Source of the DNA: Lactobacillus johnsonii ATCC 33200
Lineage (GTDB): Bacteria > Bacillota > Bacilli > Lactobacillales > Lactobacillaceae
Length of the DNA: 64,000 bases
Assembly (NCBI RefSeq): GCF_000159355.1
Contig: NZ_GG670120.1
Span: forward strand, 512,353-576,352
Direction: 5' to 3'
Part shown: in pieces, positions 8,255-18,064 of the stretch
How the letters are laid out: each line of letters starts with the position of its first letter
Numbering within the stretch: position 1 is the first letter of the stretch
Notes under the pieces: generated by a model
What the model was told of the DNA's origin: nothing
The model's input: only the letters and a program-made list of their open reading frames with translations
Databases searched by the model: none
Made by a program: the position numbers and the translations under genes

Positions 8255-10777
8255 ATGGCAGTCCCAAAAAAGATTGAAGTTCGTGGTGGGCGTGTTCATA
8301 ACTTAAAGAATATTAATGTAGATATCCCACTTCATAAATTCGTGGCTATTTCAGGACTTTCGGGGTCAGGAAAGTCATCCCTAGCAATGGGAATTTTATA
8401 TGAAGAAGGGTCGCGACGTTACTTGGACGCTCTATCCACCTATATGCGTCGACGGATTAAACAAGGGGCGCAAGCGGATGTAACTAGTGTAAAACATATT
8501 CCATCTGCCTTAGCCCTGCGCCAGAGACCCAGTGTTCCTAATGAACGAGCGACTGTTGGAACAACTACTGAAACATATAATGTTTTACGACTAATTTTTT
8601 CAAGATTAGGTTCACCTGTCTGTCCCAATGGACACCGAGTTGCCCCAAGTTTAGATATTGCAGAAGCAATGTCTAAGTCCGGAGATGAGATGGGACAGGT
8701 TATTTGTCCAACTTGTGGTGTAAATTTTCACGTTCCAAGTGCGGAAGATTTTTCTTTTAATTCTGATGGAGCTTGTGAACGTTGCGGTGGAACTGGTAAG
8801 GTACGCCAATTAGACGAAAGTAAATTAATTGCCGATCCCAATCTTTCGATTAGAGACGGTGCTGTAGCTTCTTGGAATTTACCAGGAAGGAACTTTATGC
8901 CAAATGTGGCTGAACATGCGGGCGTTAGAATTGACATTCCTTATAAGGATTTAACTGAGAAAGAGAAAGATTTTGTTTTAAATGGTCCTGAAAAGAAGTA
9001 CAAGATGGATTTATTGTCAGGAACCGGTCGAGTTTTTCATAATTTTAATGCTTTATATGAAAATGCACATCAAGCCGTTTTAAAATCAGCTGAAAGTAGT
9101 AAAAGTGAACGAGCACAGAAACGTCTTGCAGAATTTTTTACTTATTCAACTTGTCCCGTTTGTCATGGAACGCGTCTTCGTCCAGAACTACTTAATCAGT
9201 TAGTTAATGGAAAAAATATTGATCAAGTTCAACATATGCAACTGGGCGATTTGCCTAAATGGAGTAAAGAAGTTCTCGCTAGTCTGCCAGAAAATATGCA
9301 TCCCATGGCTAAAGCCTTACTCAATGAATTTATTAATAATTTGCAGCCATTACTGGATTTAGGATTAGATTATTTAACCATGGCACGAGCTGGGAATACC
9401 CTATCTACTGGTGAATTACAAAGAATCCAACTTGCTAGAACTTTACGTACAGAAACTACCGGAGTTTTATATGTTTTAGATGAACCCTCAATTGGATTGC
9501 ATCCCGCTAATGTTGATGGATTAATTAAAGTATTGCGAAAATTAGTTGCACAAGGTAATTCTCTTGTGGTAGTTGATCATAATGTTGATATTATAAAAGC
9601 AGCTGATGAAATTGTTGAAATTGGTCCTGATTCTGGTGAAGCTGGGGGAGAAATTTTAGATCAAGGCACTCCTTTAGAAATTGAAAAAGATCCTCAATCT
9701 TTAATTGCACCTTATTTAGATGGTAAGGCTGATTTAATGGCTCATAAAGTTAGCGATAAAGTTAATTCTGAGCAAGTTACTTTCGAAGTAGATCACTATT
9801 TTAATTTACATGATATTAAAGCAGGAATTCCTGTAAATCAGATTACTGCTGTAACTGGCTTTTCAGGGGCCGGAAAAACTAGTTTGATTTTAGATTCTAT
9901 TGTTCCAGCAATTAAGGCTCAAGATAAGGGGGAGCTTTTGCCAAAGCAAGTTAGAGAATTTAATTCTCCGATACATCATGTTGTAAGTGTTGATGCTTTT
10001 CCAATTGGAAAGAGTACGCGTTCAACAGTCGCAACTTATACTTTAATTATGGATAATTTGCGTAAGCTCTTTGCTCAGCAACCTTTGGCTAAAGAAAAGC
10101 ACTATACTCCCAGTTACTTTTCTTATAATAATAAAGAAGGAGCTTGTCCAACTTGTGGTGGTACAGGAATCGTTACTTTAGATATTCAGTTTTTGCCTGA
10201 TATGCAGCAAACCTGTCCTACTTGTCATGGACATAGATATAATCAAAAAATTCAAAAAGTTAAATGGCATGATCTTTCGATTGTTGATGTTCTTAACCTG
10301 GATATAAACGAAGCTATTCCAATTTTTAAAGAGATTCCAAAAATTGAACGCGATCTACTTTTATTGAAAGAAGTAGGTCTTGATTATTTACACTTAGGAG
10401 AAAGTACACCAACTTTGTCTGGTGGAGAAGCACAGAGATTAAAGTTAGTAACACACTTAAGTCAAAGACAAGACGATACCTTATTTGTTTTTGATGAACC
10501 TACTATTGGTCTGCACCCATTAGATGTAAAGGTATTAGTTCATGTAATGCAAAAACTTCTTGATCAAGGTGCAACAATTATTACTATTACGCATGATCTT
10601 AACCTAATCGTTAATACTGACTACATGCTTGATTTAGGACCACGTGGTGGTGAAAATGGAGGAAAGTTAGTGGCTAAAGGTAGACCATTAGAATTAATTA
10701 AAGACCCGCAAAGCTTGACCGTAAAGTATTTAGCAGATTATGTCGATCAGTTTAAATTAAATAAAATAAACAGTTAA
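8255..10777 (+). CDS. UvrA-like ABC-class ATPase (short, class II type excinuclease subunit A paralog)
   Basis: 840 residues with two ABC ATPase halves. Half one has Walker A GLSGSGKS (residues 34-41), a CPTCG...CERCGGTG zinc module, CPVCHGTRL, the signature STGELQRIQLAR and Walker B LYVLDEPSIGLHP. Half two has GFSGAGKTS, a CPTCGGTG/CPTCHGHR zinc finger, LSGGEAQRLKL and FVFDEPTIGLHP. Housekeeping UvrA is about 940-970 residues, so this shorter form is probably a UvrA2-type paralog reduced around the UvrB-binding region; such proteins are linked to DNA damage or drug tolerance. Start ATG 8255 follows AAGGAAATAAA. It is monocistronic, with its own terminator. Confidence 0.87.
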   Translation: MAVPKKIEVRGGRVHNLKNINVDIPLHKFVAISGLSGSGKSSLAMGILYEEGSRRYLDALSTYMRRRIKQGAQADVTSVKHIPSALALRQRPSVPNERATVGTTTETYNVLRLIFSRLGSPVCPNGHRVAPSLDIAEAMSKSGDEMGQVICPTCGVNFHVPSAEDFSFNSDGACERCGGTGKVRQLDESKLIADPNLSIRDGAVASWNLPGRNFMPNVAEHAGVRIDIPYKDLTEKEKDFVLNGPEKKYKMDLLSGTGRVFHNFNALYENAHQAVLKSAESSKSERAQKRLAEFFTYSTCPVCHGTRLRPELLNQLVNGKNIDQVQHMQLGDLPKWSKEVLASLPENMHPMAKALLNEFINNLQPLLDLGLDYLTMARAGNTLSTGELQRIQLARTLRTETTGVLYVLDEPSIGLHPANVDGLIKVLRKLVAQGNSLVVVDHNVDIIKAADEIVEIGPDSGEAGGEILDQGTPLEIEKDPQSLIAPYLDGKADLMAHKVSDKVNSEQVTFEVDHYFNLHDIKAGIPVNQITAVTGFSGAGKTSLILDSIVPAIKAQDKGELLPKQVREFNSPIHHVVSVDAFPIGKSTRSTVATYTLIMDNLRKLFAQQPLAKEKHYTPSYFSYNNKEGACPTCGGTGIVTLDIQFLPDMQQTCPTCHGHRYNQKIQKVKWHDLSIVDVLNLDINEAIPIFKEIPKIERDLLLLKEVGLDYLHLGESTPTLSGGEAQRLKLVTHLSQRQDDTLFVFDEPTIGLHPLDVKVLVHVMQKLLDQGATIITITHDLNLIVNTDYMLDLGPRGGENGGKLVAKGRPLELIKDPQSLTVKYLADYVDQFKLNKINS

Positions 10778-10780
10778 TAA

Positions 10781-10825
10781 AAAAATGGAAGTAGCCAACT
10801 TAAGAATAAGCTACTTCCATTTTTT
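10781..10825 (+). terminator. intrinsic terminator after the uvrA-like gene
   Basis: AAAAATGGAAGTAGC (10781-10795) pairs perfectly with GCTACTTCCATTTTT (about 10810-10824), starting right after the stop codon. The symmetric A/T tails would allow termination on either strand. Confidence 0.88.
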
Positions 10826-10996
10826 ATTCCTAACTAATTTGCCTATAAGGAAGAACTATCAGCAGTCTAAAATATTTTTCTTAATTTTATTTGGATTCTA
10901 TACTAAAAGAGAATTCAATACAAAGTTTGAATTATAAAATTTTATGTGTTATTATTTGCTTACAAAAAATAAGTAAATAAGAGAGGATGAATAATC

Positions 10997-12079
10997 ATGA
11001 GTATTGAATTAGGTATTTCTTCATTTGGTGAAACAACACCACTTAAAACAACAGGTAAGGCAATTAGTCATGATCAGAGAATTCAGGATTTGCTTGATGA
11101 AATTATTCTGGCCGATGAATTGAAGATTGATGCTTTTGCAATTGGTGAACATCATAGAAAAGATTTTGCTGTCTCAGCTCCTGAAATAGTTTTAGCAGCA
11201 GCTGCAGCAAAAACTAAGCATATTCATCTATCCAGTGCGACTACTAATCTTCCAACAATTGATCCAATTCGGGTTTATGAACAATATGCAACTATTGATG
11301 CTTTTGCACCGGGTAGAGTAGAAATTATGGCGGGCCGAGGATCGTTTACAGAAGCTTTTGATTTATTTGGCTATAACATTGAAAATTATGATGATCTCTT
11401 TATTGAAAAATTGTTAATGCTTTTAGAAATTGATAAACATGAAATTTTGGATTGGAAGGGTGGAAAATTTACTCCTAAAGTAGATCACAAGGGAATATAC
11501 CCTCGCACTCAGAAGCCAATTCCAATTTCAGTAGCAAGTGGTGGTAGTATCAATTCAACTATTCGGACTGCTGAGTTAGGTGTACCAATAGTTTATGCAA
11601 TTATCGGCGGCAATCCGTTAGACTTTAAGCCAATGATTACGCTTTATAGAGAAGTAGCTAAAAAAGTAGGCCATGATTTAAGTAAAATACCAGTGTCTGC
11701 TCATTCATGGGGATGGCTAAATCAAGATAAAGATCGTGCAATTAAGGAATATTTTTATCCAACTAAGCTTCTTGTAGATCAGATTAGTAAAGAAAGACCT
11801 CATTGGACTGGAATGACCTATGATCAATATCTTGAATCAGTCGGAGAAAATGGTGCAATTTTTGTTGGTGATAGTGAAACTGTAGCTAATAAGATAATTA
11901 AAGTGATGGAAGAACTTGGGTTAAATAGATTTTATCTTCACTTACCAATCGCTTCAATGCCACACGAAGAAGTTATGAATGCAATCAAAATATACGGTGA
12001 AGAGGTTGTACCTAAGGTAAAAGAACACTTCAAGAAAAAAGAAGATAAGAAACGCTTAAACGTGAAATGGAAAGATTAG
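10997..12079 (+). CDS. LLM-class (bacterial luciferase-like) flavin-dependent oxidoreductase
   Basis: 360 residues. Family landmarks are ELGISSFGET at the N-terminus, DAFAIGEHHRKDFAVSAPE, LSSATTNLPTIDPIRVYEQYATID and FAPGRVEIMAGRGSF, typical of the luciferase-like monooxygenase TIM barrel that uses FMNH2. The physiological substrate is unknown for most of these proteins in lactobacilli. The start ATG 10997 has GAGAGGATG upstream. The C-terminus is lysine-rich. It stands alone; a weak hairpin with AGAGG/CCTCT arms follows at about 12095-12125. Confidence 0.88.
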   Translation: MSIELGISSFGETTPLKTTGKAISHDQRIQDLLDEIILADELKIDAFAIGEHHRKDFAVSAPEIVLAAAAAKTKHIHLSSATTNLPTIDPIRVYEQYATIDAFAPGRVEIMAGRGSFTEAFDLFGYNIENYDDLFIEKLLMLLEIDKHEILDWKGGKFTPKVDHKGIYPRTQKPIPISVASGGSINSTIRTAELGVPIVYAIIGGNPLDFKPMITLYREVAKKVGHDLSKIPVSAHSWGWLNQDKDRAIKEYFYPTKLLVDQISKERPHWTGMTYDQYLESVGENGAIFVGDSETVANKIIKVMEELGLNRFYLHLPIASMPHEEVMNAIKIYGEEVVPKVKEHFKKKEDKKRLNVKWKD

Positions 12080-12296
12080 TTAGTAAAAATAAGAGGGTTA
12101 AGTAAGATATATATTTATCCTCTCAATAAGTCTTATTGTTATTTGGAATACAGTTAAAATTAATTGAAGAAAGAAGCTAAAAAGTATTATATTGGGGCCT
12201 ATATATTTTTCATCCTTGTTAATTAGTTAAAATTGCTGAATAATTTTGTATAATAAAGTGGCAATTCAGTAAAGTTTGAGAGGATGGAAGCATAGT

Positions 12297-12749
12297 ATGG
12301 AAAAGTTAAAAGCAATTCAATTTAATTTTGAAAATTGTGAGTCTGAGCAAATTCCAATTGAGTATATTCCTTATTTTAATTTTAAAAATGTATATACTAA
12401 CTTAAGCCATCGCTGGAGCCATGAAGAAGAAAATAGTCATGTCCTTAAAACAGGCCTTGAATGTGATGGGTTTACTATGATTGCTGACTAGGATAGAGTA
12501 AATACCATTGAAACCTCGGAAGAATATAATTTAGCTGACCGGATTGCTAAATTCCATGATTTAGTTGATGTAGATTTGATTTTTAAATCTGGAAAAACTA
12601 AAAATATTTATATGCCATGGAAAGATGCGAACTATGGTGAATCTAACGCTTTAATGATTGTTCTAAAGTCTGATTCTAGTTCCTATGTTACTAATAGTAA
12701 GTTCAACAATAGTACATTTTTAGAAGTTTATATAGAGAAAAAGGCGTAA
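12297..12749 (+). pseudogene. unknown protein, interrupted by an in-frame TAG
   Basis: From ATG 12297 (ribosome site GAGAGGATGGAAG upstream) a frame reads MEKLKAIQFNFENCESEQIP and continues to TAG at 12489-12491; reading on in the same frame gives 85 further sense codons (NLADRIAKFHDLVDVDLIFK and so on) to TAA 12747-12749. The sequence on both sides of the stop has normal coding character, so I read it as one nonsense-mutated gene. I do not recognise the family. The last dozen or so codons overlap the end of the ISL3 element, so the native C-terminus is uncertain. Confidence 0.55.
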
Positions 12750-14031
12750 GCCAATATCTTTTTTGGATCTTTTCTTTTATAATATCTTCCTCGAGTCTAA
12801 TTCTAATTAATAAATGTTTGAAATTTCTATAGCCATAAGCAGTACGCTCAATCTGTTTAATTTTACGGTTAATTCCCTCAAGACAGCCATTAGAATAAGT
12901 TGAGGCAATACCATTTATGACGCCAGAATAATTGCGTTTAAAAGTTAATAGAGTTTGATGCATTTGTTTACCAACCGCTTGTTTTGAATGAAGTAAGTGA
13001 ATAACTTTCTTTTCATCTTTATTCTGAATAGCAGCCATAAAGTCTTGCATAATCCAATAAGTATTTTCCAAAGTTTGATCACAGTCTAAACCGTCTAAGA
13101 CAATATGCTCTTGTGTTAGACAGTCCTTAAAATGCTAGTCGTAATAAGGAGTAGTTTTATTAAGCTTGCCATATTTCATGAGATAAAGCTTCCAAGGAGA
13201 CTTTAAAAGTTTATATTCACGGCTTCGTTTATTGAATTGTTTCATGATCTGAACTCTGAAAATATTAAACGATCTAGTAAGCATTTGAACCATATGGAAA
13301 CGATCAATAACTATCTGAGCATTTGGAAATAATTCTCTAGCAATTAATGGATAATAGCAGTTAAGATCCATAGTGACTGTTCTAACCATTGAGCGAGCCT
13401 TAGGAGTAAACTTGTAAAAGTAGCGCAGAATATCGGGCTTGAAACGAGTCCTAAGAATTTGAACAACTTTGTGGGTATCACCAACTAGACAAATAAAGTG
13501 AAGCTTTTTGCCTACGCCCTTAAATTCATCAAAAGCTAAGTGTTCCGGTAAACGATCAAAGTCATCATAAAATTTAGCAGAATAGGATGTTAAGACTCTT
13601 TGAACAGTATTAACTGATAAGTTATGTTCTCTTGCAATGCTCGTCATAGAACGGTCCTCAGTAAGAGCAGAACGGACTTTAAGTTTTGAAACATTAGAGA
13701 TATGACAATATTTATTAACCAAATTAGATTGAGCCATAGATCTTTTTAAACAGTCATTGCAAAGAACACGTTGTTTTCTTAATCTGATAGTAACGGGCTT
13801 ACTAGCATCAGCGGTAATGAAACGAACGTTAGAAACGTAATGACCGTTATGTTTAAGATTAGTAGAACGACAAAAAGGACAAGCAGACCGGATCAGCTCA
13901 GCTAAATATATTTTGTAAATCTTACCGCTAATATTTTCATTTGAATAATCAGAAAAAATAATATTTTGATCTTCAATATCAAGAGCAAATTTAATATAAT
14001 CATTTAAAGAGGACATAGTTTGAATCTCCAT
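12703..14031 (-). pseudogene. ISL3-family transposase with an in-frame stop
   Basis: The minus strand encodes an ISL3-type transposase: an N-terminal zinc module (CPFCRSTNLKHNGHY...RVLCNDC), a helix-turn-helix (MTSIAREHNLSVNTVQRVL), then the DDE domain with AFDEFKGVGK, VTMDLNCYYPLIARELFPNA, DRFHMVQ and a late GCLEGINRKIKQIERTAYGYRNF. TAG at 13135-13137 splits it into 298- and about 144-codon parts in the same frame, so the element is probably dead unless rescued in trans. The frame runs to 12703, possibly beyond the true IS end near 12735. Confidence 0.87.
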
Positions 14032-14105
14032 ACACTTAATTGAATTGGTTGAAGCAGGATTTTAAGTAAGAGAGGACTATAGCCTCTTTTTTTACTTAAA
14101 AAAAT
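12730..14105 (-). mobile_element. ISL3-family insertion sequence (ends approximate)
   Basis: The element is defined by its transposase. The outer ends are estimated from an imperfect inverted repeat: AGAAAAAGGCGTAAGCC near 12736 against AAAAAGAGGCTATAGTCC read inward from about 14096. I could not find a convincing 8-bp target duplication, so the ends may be off by tens of bases. It sits between two fragments of unknown genes. Confidence 0.55.
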
Positions 14106-14125
14106 CCTCTCGATAGAATATCAGA

Positions 14126-14299
14126 GATATTCATCAACAGGAAAAAGTATACAGCCAAAATTGGTTCCAAATGACAACTGATAATCAAAATGGCTTGATT
14201 ATGTTTTTAAACCAAACTCAAAATAATCAAGATCAAAATAAGTCTATTGGTTACCAAATTTTGAATCATATTAAGGCTAATACCTTTACAGAAAAATAA
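14126..14299 (+). pseudogene. 3' remnant of an unknown gene next to the ISL3 element
   Basis: An open frame without a start of its own emerges from the right flank of the IS and ends at TAA 14297-14299. It includes NWFQMTTDNQNGLIMFLNQ and an Asn/Gln-rich tail. It could be the C-terminus of the gene interrupted at 12297-12749 or of another gene lost on IS insertion. Family not recognised. Confidence 0.4.
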
Positions 14300-14311
14300 A
14301 GATAACAAATA

Positions 14312-14340
14312 AAAAAGACGAGTATAGAACTCGTCTTTTT
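14312..14340. terminator. terminator at the end of the nucleoside importer operon
   Basis: AAAAAGACGAGT pairs perfectly with ACTCGTCTTTTT around a short loop. It ends the minus-strand bmpA-nupOPQ operon, whose last stop codon lies 14 bases away, and could also stop plus-strand transcription. Confidence 0.88.
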
Positions 14341-14353
14341 GTATAGGTAAAAT

Positions 14354-15310
14354 TTACTTAGCTTTAATATAGTTGACACCATCAGCCGCAGGTGCGACAG
14401 ACTTTCCTAAGAAAGCTACAAGAACAATAATGGTAATTACATATGGGGCAATTTGCATGTAAACAGCTGGAATTTTAGAAATGACCGGTAATTGATTGCC
14501 TATAATGCTTAAACTTTGAGCAAAGCCAAAGAATAATGAAGAAAGCATAGCGCCAATTGGATTCCATTTACCAAAAATTACTGCAGCTAGAGCCATAAAT
14601 CCTTGGCCAACAATGGTGGAAACCGAAAAGTTGCCTGAGATTGCTTCAGCGAAGACGGCGCCTCCAATTCCTCCTAAGAATCCTGAAATTAATACTCCAG
14701 CATAGCGCATTTTATAAACATTTACGCCCATAGTATCGGCTGCCTGAGGATTTTCACCAGCTGAACGCAGACGCAAACCAAAGCGCGTTTTATAAAGGAT
14801 GAAAGATAAAAGAATAGCTAAGACAATCGCAACGTATGCTGGAAGAGAGGTGTTTTTAAAAAATATGTTACCAATAACAGGAATATTAGCTAATCCAGGG
14901 AAAGAAAAGTAACCAAAGTTGGCAGTAATATTTTCAGTTTGACCTTTTTCATAGATAGCTTTTACTAAAAATACAGCTAAAGGAGGAGCCATTAAATTCA
15001 ATACAGTCCCACTGATAATATGGTCTGCATGAAAATTAATAGTTGCTACGGCATGTAAAAGTGAGAATACTAGGCCAACAATTCCACCAACTAAAGCTCC
15101 CAGCCATGGTGTAGCTTTTCCGAAAGTAGAAGCGAAAGTTAAATTAAATACGATTGCGCTAAAGGCTCCCATCGTCATGATACCTTCCAGCCCAATGTTA
15201 ACAATTCCTGAATTTTCGCTATAAACCCCACCTAACGATGTAAAAATTAAAGGAGCTGAATAGACAAGAGTTGATGAAACAATTAAAGCCAAAATTGTAG
15301 TTAAATCCAT
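14354..15310 (-). CDS. nupQ: nucleoside ABC importer permease (NupQ-like)
   Basis: 318 residues, a polytopic permease of the ribose/BMP type with SLGGVYSENSGIVNIGLEGIM near the start, then FGLRLRSAGENPQAADTMGVNVYKMRY and GGIGGAVFAEAI. This is the second permease of Bmp-family nucleoside importers (NupQ in Bacillus subtilis). Its start overlaps the stop of the upstream permease, so the two are translationally coupled and probably form the heterodimeric channel. Last gene of the operon. The guanosine/nucleoside substrate is inferred from family. Confidence 0.87.
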   Translation of the reverse strand: MDLTTILALIVSSTLVYSAPLIFTSLGGVYSENSGIVNIGLEGIMTMGAFSAIVFNLTFASTFGKATPWLGALVGGIVGLVFSLLHAVATINFHADHIISGTVLNLMAPPLAVFLVKAIYEKGQTENITANFGYFSFPGLANIPVIGNIFFKNTSLPAYVAIVLAILLSFILYKTRFGLRLRSAGENPQAADTMGVNVYKMRYAGVLISGFLGGIGGAVFAEAISGNFSVSTIVGQGFMALAAVIFGKWNPIGAMLSSLFFGFAQSLSIIGNQLPVISKIPAVYMQIAPYVITIIVLVAFLGKSVAPAADGVNYIKAK

Positions 15311-16464
15311 TAATTTTCTACCTCACTTCTAGGAATCTTAATGTCAGGACCATCGACAGCATTGTTAGGGCCGATTTCTTCACCTTTTTTAAGAGGATGA
15401 CTTTCAGAACTTTTCTTTACCTTAAATAGAAGTCCCACAACGTAATTAATTGCGACAAAGAAGATAATAGCGGCAATTACAATTGAAACGATTTCGTAAG
15501 GAATTCCAGCTGCTGTTTGCATTCCAAGACCTCCGATTTTTAAAATGGAGAAAAGGAGAGCCGCAATTAAAATGCCCCAAGCAGTTCCACTTCCAAGTAA
15601 AGATACTGATAAACCATCCCAACCAATATCTACACTAGTCGTTTGAGTAAAGTAATTTTGATAAGTCCCCAGACCTTGAACGACACCGCCCATTCCAGCA
15701 AATGCCCCAGATAACAGCATAGAAGTAATAATATTTTTCTTAGTGGACATTCCAGCATAACGACTTGCAAATGGATTAAGACCAACAGCTTTAATTTCAA
15801 ATCCTAAAGTGGTTTTTTTCATTAAAAACCAGAAAACGACTAAAGCAATTAGGGCTAAGAAGATGCCGCAATTAATTCTGGAACTTCCAAAAAGTTCACT
15901 GAGCCAATTAATATGTAAACTTCCGTTTTCTGAAATGGTTTTAGTAGTATCTGTATCAATTCGAAAACTTTTGGGCATGATTTGTTGCATTAAATATTGG
16001 CATGAGTAAAGCACGATATAGTTAAGCATAATGGTAGTAATTACTTCATTAGTACCAAAATAAGCTCTTAAATATCCAGCAATTCCAGCAATAATTGCAC
16101 CAGCAAATGCACCAGCAATAATTGCTAAAGGAAGGAGGACTATTTTTGGCATGTGAGGATTGGCTAAGACGATCCAGATTGAAGTCAGCCAGCCAGCTTG
16201 AGCCTGTCCGGGCAACCCAATGTTGAAGAAGCCAGCAGTTGAAGCAATTGAAAAACCAATTGCAGTAAAAATTAGCGGAGTGGCTTCTCTAATCGTTTCA
16301 CCAATTCCATTCATATTTCCCAAAGCACTTTCAAACATAGAGCTATAAGCTTGAATCGGGTTATAGCTCCAGATCATCATAATGATCGCACCGACCAAAA
16401 AACCGGCAATAACTGAAGTGATGGGTACTAAAATTTTTTTAATTTTTTCACTTACACGAATCAT
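15310..16464 (-). CDS. nupP: nucleoside ABC importer permease (NupP-like)
   Basis: 384 residues. The first membrane segment is ILVPITSVIAGFLVGAIIMMIW; further landmarks are IGETIREATPLIFTAIGFSIASTAGFFNIG, QAQAGWL, FGTNEVITTIMLNYI and GLNPFASRYAGMSTKKNI, all typical of the BMP-associated permease family. It is longer than its partner NupQ by an extra N-terminal helix and a charged C-terminal tail (about 35 residues). It begins 4 bases after the ATPase gene ends and overlaps nupQ by one base, so expression is coupled. Confidence 0.87.
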   Translation of the reverse strand: MIRVSEKIKKILVPITSVIAGFLVGAIIMMIWSYNPIQAYSSMFESALGNMNGIGETIREATPLIFTAIGFSIASTAGFFNIGLPGQAQAGWLTSIWIVLANPHMPKIVLLPLAIIAGAFAGAIIAGIAGYLRAYFGTNEVITTIMLNYIVLYSCQYLMQQIMPKSFRIDTDTTKTISENGSLHINWLSELFGSSRINCGIFLALIALVVFWFLMKKTTLGFEIKAVGLNPFASRYAGMSTKKNIITSMLLSGAFAGMGGVVQGLGTYQNYFTQTTSVDIGWDGLSVSLLGSGTAWGILIAALLFSILKIGGLGMQTAAGIPYEIVSIVIAAIIFFVAINYVVGLLFKVKKSSESHPLKKGEEIGPNNAVDGPDIKIPRSEVEN

Positions 16465-16467
16465 TTT

Positions 16468-17994
16468 TTACGCCCTTTCTTTTTTAACACCAGTCATGAG
16501 CAAGCCAAGTTCAGTTTCATTGGTGGTTTTAGGTTTAACTTTTCCAGCTAATTGTCCATCGTGTAAAACTAAAATTTTGTCTGAGAGTTGCATGATTTCA
16601 TCTAATTCATAAGAAACTAGGAGAATTGCTTTACCATTATTCCGTTCATGGAGAAGCTGTTTATGAATATATTCAATCGCACCAACGTCCAGTCCTCGTG
16701 TAGGCTGAAAAGCGATAATTAGATCACTGTTAAGATTTAGCTCTCGAGCAATGATTACTTTTTGTTGATTACCGCCCGAAAGTTCACCTGCTGCTAAATT
16801 TTCATTAGTTGTACGAATATCAAACTGTTTGATTAATTTTTTAGCATGTTGATGAATCTTATCAAAGTTAATAATTCCATGCTTAGAAAATGGTGAATGG
16901 TAGTAATTCTTTAGAACCAAATTTTCAGCGATAGGCAATTGGAGAATGAGGCCATATTTTTGACGATCGGCAGGAATACTAGATACACCGAGGTGGGTGA
17001 TTTTGCGAGGTGATTGATTAGTCATGTCCTTACTTTTGATTTTTACTTGACCACTTTCTACATGGCGCAAGCCAGTTAAAGCTTCAACTAGTTCGTCTTG
17101 ACCATTCCCATCGATTCCTGCAATTCCTACAATTTCTCCACCGTGAATATCAAAGGACAAGCCTTTGACGGCCAAATTCCCACGATTTTCTTTAACTTTT
17201 AGCTCTTTAACTTGTAATATTTCAGGTCCAAGCTGAATAGGTTGCTTATGAAGGGTCATTTCAACATGGCGTCCCACCATTAATTCAGCTAGTTTTTCAT
17301 CGCTGACATTCGCAACTTTAAAGTAGCCTACACTTTTTCCAGCGCGAATAACAATTACCCTGTCAGCAACAGCTTTAATTTCTTCTAGCTTATGTGTAAT
17401 TAAAATAATAGATTTTCCTTCTTTGGCGAGGCCTTTAAGGATTTGAATAAATTCAGTAATTTCTTGAGGAGTTAAAACGGCAGTCGGCTCATCAAAAATC
17501 AAAATATTAGCACCACGATAAAGGACTTTTAAGATTTCTACTTTTTGTTGTTGAGCAATAGTGATGTCTGAGATCTTGGCATCTGGATTAACGCTTAAAC
17601 CATACTTTTTAGAAAGGGCCAATACTTCTTCGCGTGCTTTTTTAAAATTAAGCAGGGGGCCATTGGTAGGTTCATGACCAAGGATGATATTTTCTAGGAC
17701 TGTAAAAGAGTGGGCAAGCATAAAATGTTGGTGAACCATTCCAATTCCTAAATTCTTAGCGACAGTTGGATTTTTGATGTTTACTTTTTTACCTCTAACT
17801 AAAATTTCTCCGCTTGTTGGTTCAAGAAGACCAGATAAAATACTCATTAGGGTGGATTTTCCAGCACCATTTTCTCCTAAAAGTGCTAGAATTTCACCTT
17901 TTTTAAGCTCAAGATTAATACCATTGTTAGCTTTAAAACCATTAAAGTCTTTAACAATATTGGCCATTTCGATGACATTTTGTTGTTCGTCCAT
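16468..17994 (-). CDS. nupO: nucleoside ABC importer ATP-binding protein (NupO-like, duplicated ABC)
   Basis: 508 residues with two ABC domains, as in sugar/BMP-type importers. The N-terminal domain has Walker A GENGAGKST, Walker B ILIFDEPTAVLTP and the noncanonical signature ITIAQQQKVEI; the C-terminal domain has GIDGNGQDE, signature LSGGNQQKVI and IIAFQPTRGLDVG. It energises uptake through the two permeases. It starts 71 bases after bmpA, and that gap contains a hairpin that could lower its expression relative to the lipoprotein. Confidence 0.9.
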   Translation of the reverse strand: MDEQQNVIEMANIVKDFNGFKANNGINLELKKGEILALLGENGAGKSTLMSILSGLLEPTSGEILVRGKKVNIKNPTVAKNLGIGMVHQHFMLAHSFTVLENIILGHEPTNGPLLNFKKAREEVLALSKKYGLSVNPDAKISDITIAQQQKVEILKVLYRGANILIFDEPTAVLTPQEITEFIQILKGLAKEGKSIILITHKLEEIKAVADRVIVIRAGKSVGYFKVANVSDEKLAELMVGRHVEMTLHKQPIQLGPEILQVKELKVKENRGNLAVKGLSFDIHGGEIVGIAGIDGNGQDELVEALTGLRHVESGQVKIKSKDMTNQSPRKITHLGVSSIPADRQKYGLILQLPIAENLVLKNYYHSPFSKHGIINFDKIHQHAKKLIKQFDIRTTNENLAAGELSGGNQQKVIIARELNLNSDLIIAFQPTRGLDVGAIEYIHKQLLHERNNGKAILLVSYELDEIMQLSDKILVLHDGQLAGKVKPKTTNETELGLLMTGVKKERA

Positions 17995-18016
17995 AGTTCA
18001 ACCTTTCTATGTTTAT

Positions 18017-18050
18017 AAAAAAACTCTCCGACTCAAAGCGAAGAGTTTTT
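18017..18050 (-). terminator. attenuating hairpin between bmpA and nupO
   Basis: On the minus strand AAAACTCT and AGAGTTTT arms, with an inner CG/CG pair, form a stem followed by a T run (plus-strand A run at 18017-18023). Position inside the operon suggests partial termination, giving more binding protein than transporter, a common design in ABC importers. The hairpin is seen; the read-through ratio is inferred. Confidence 0.65.
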
Positions 18051-18064
18051 ATCGTTAAAATTAC

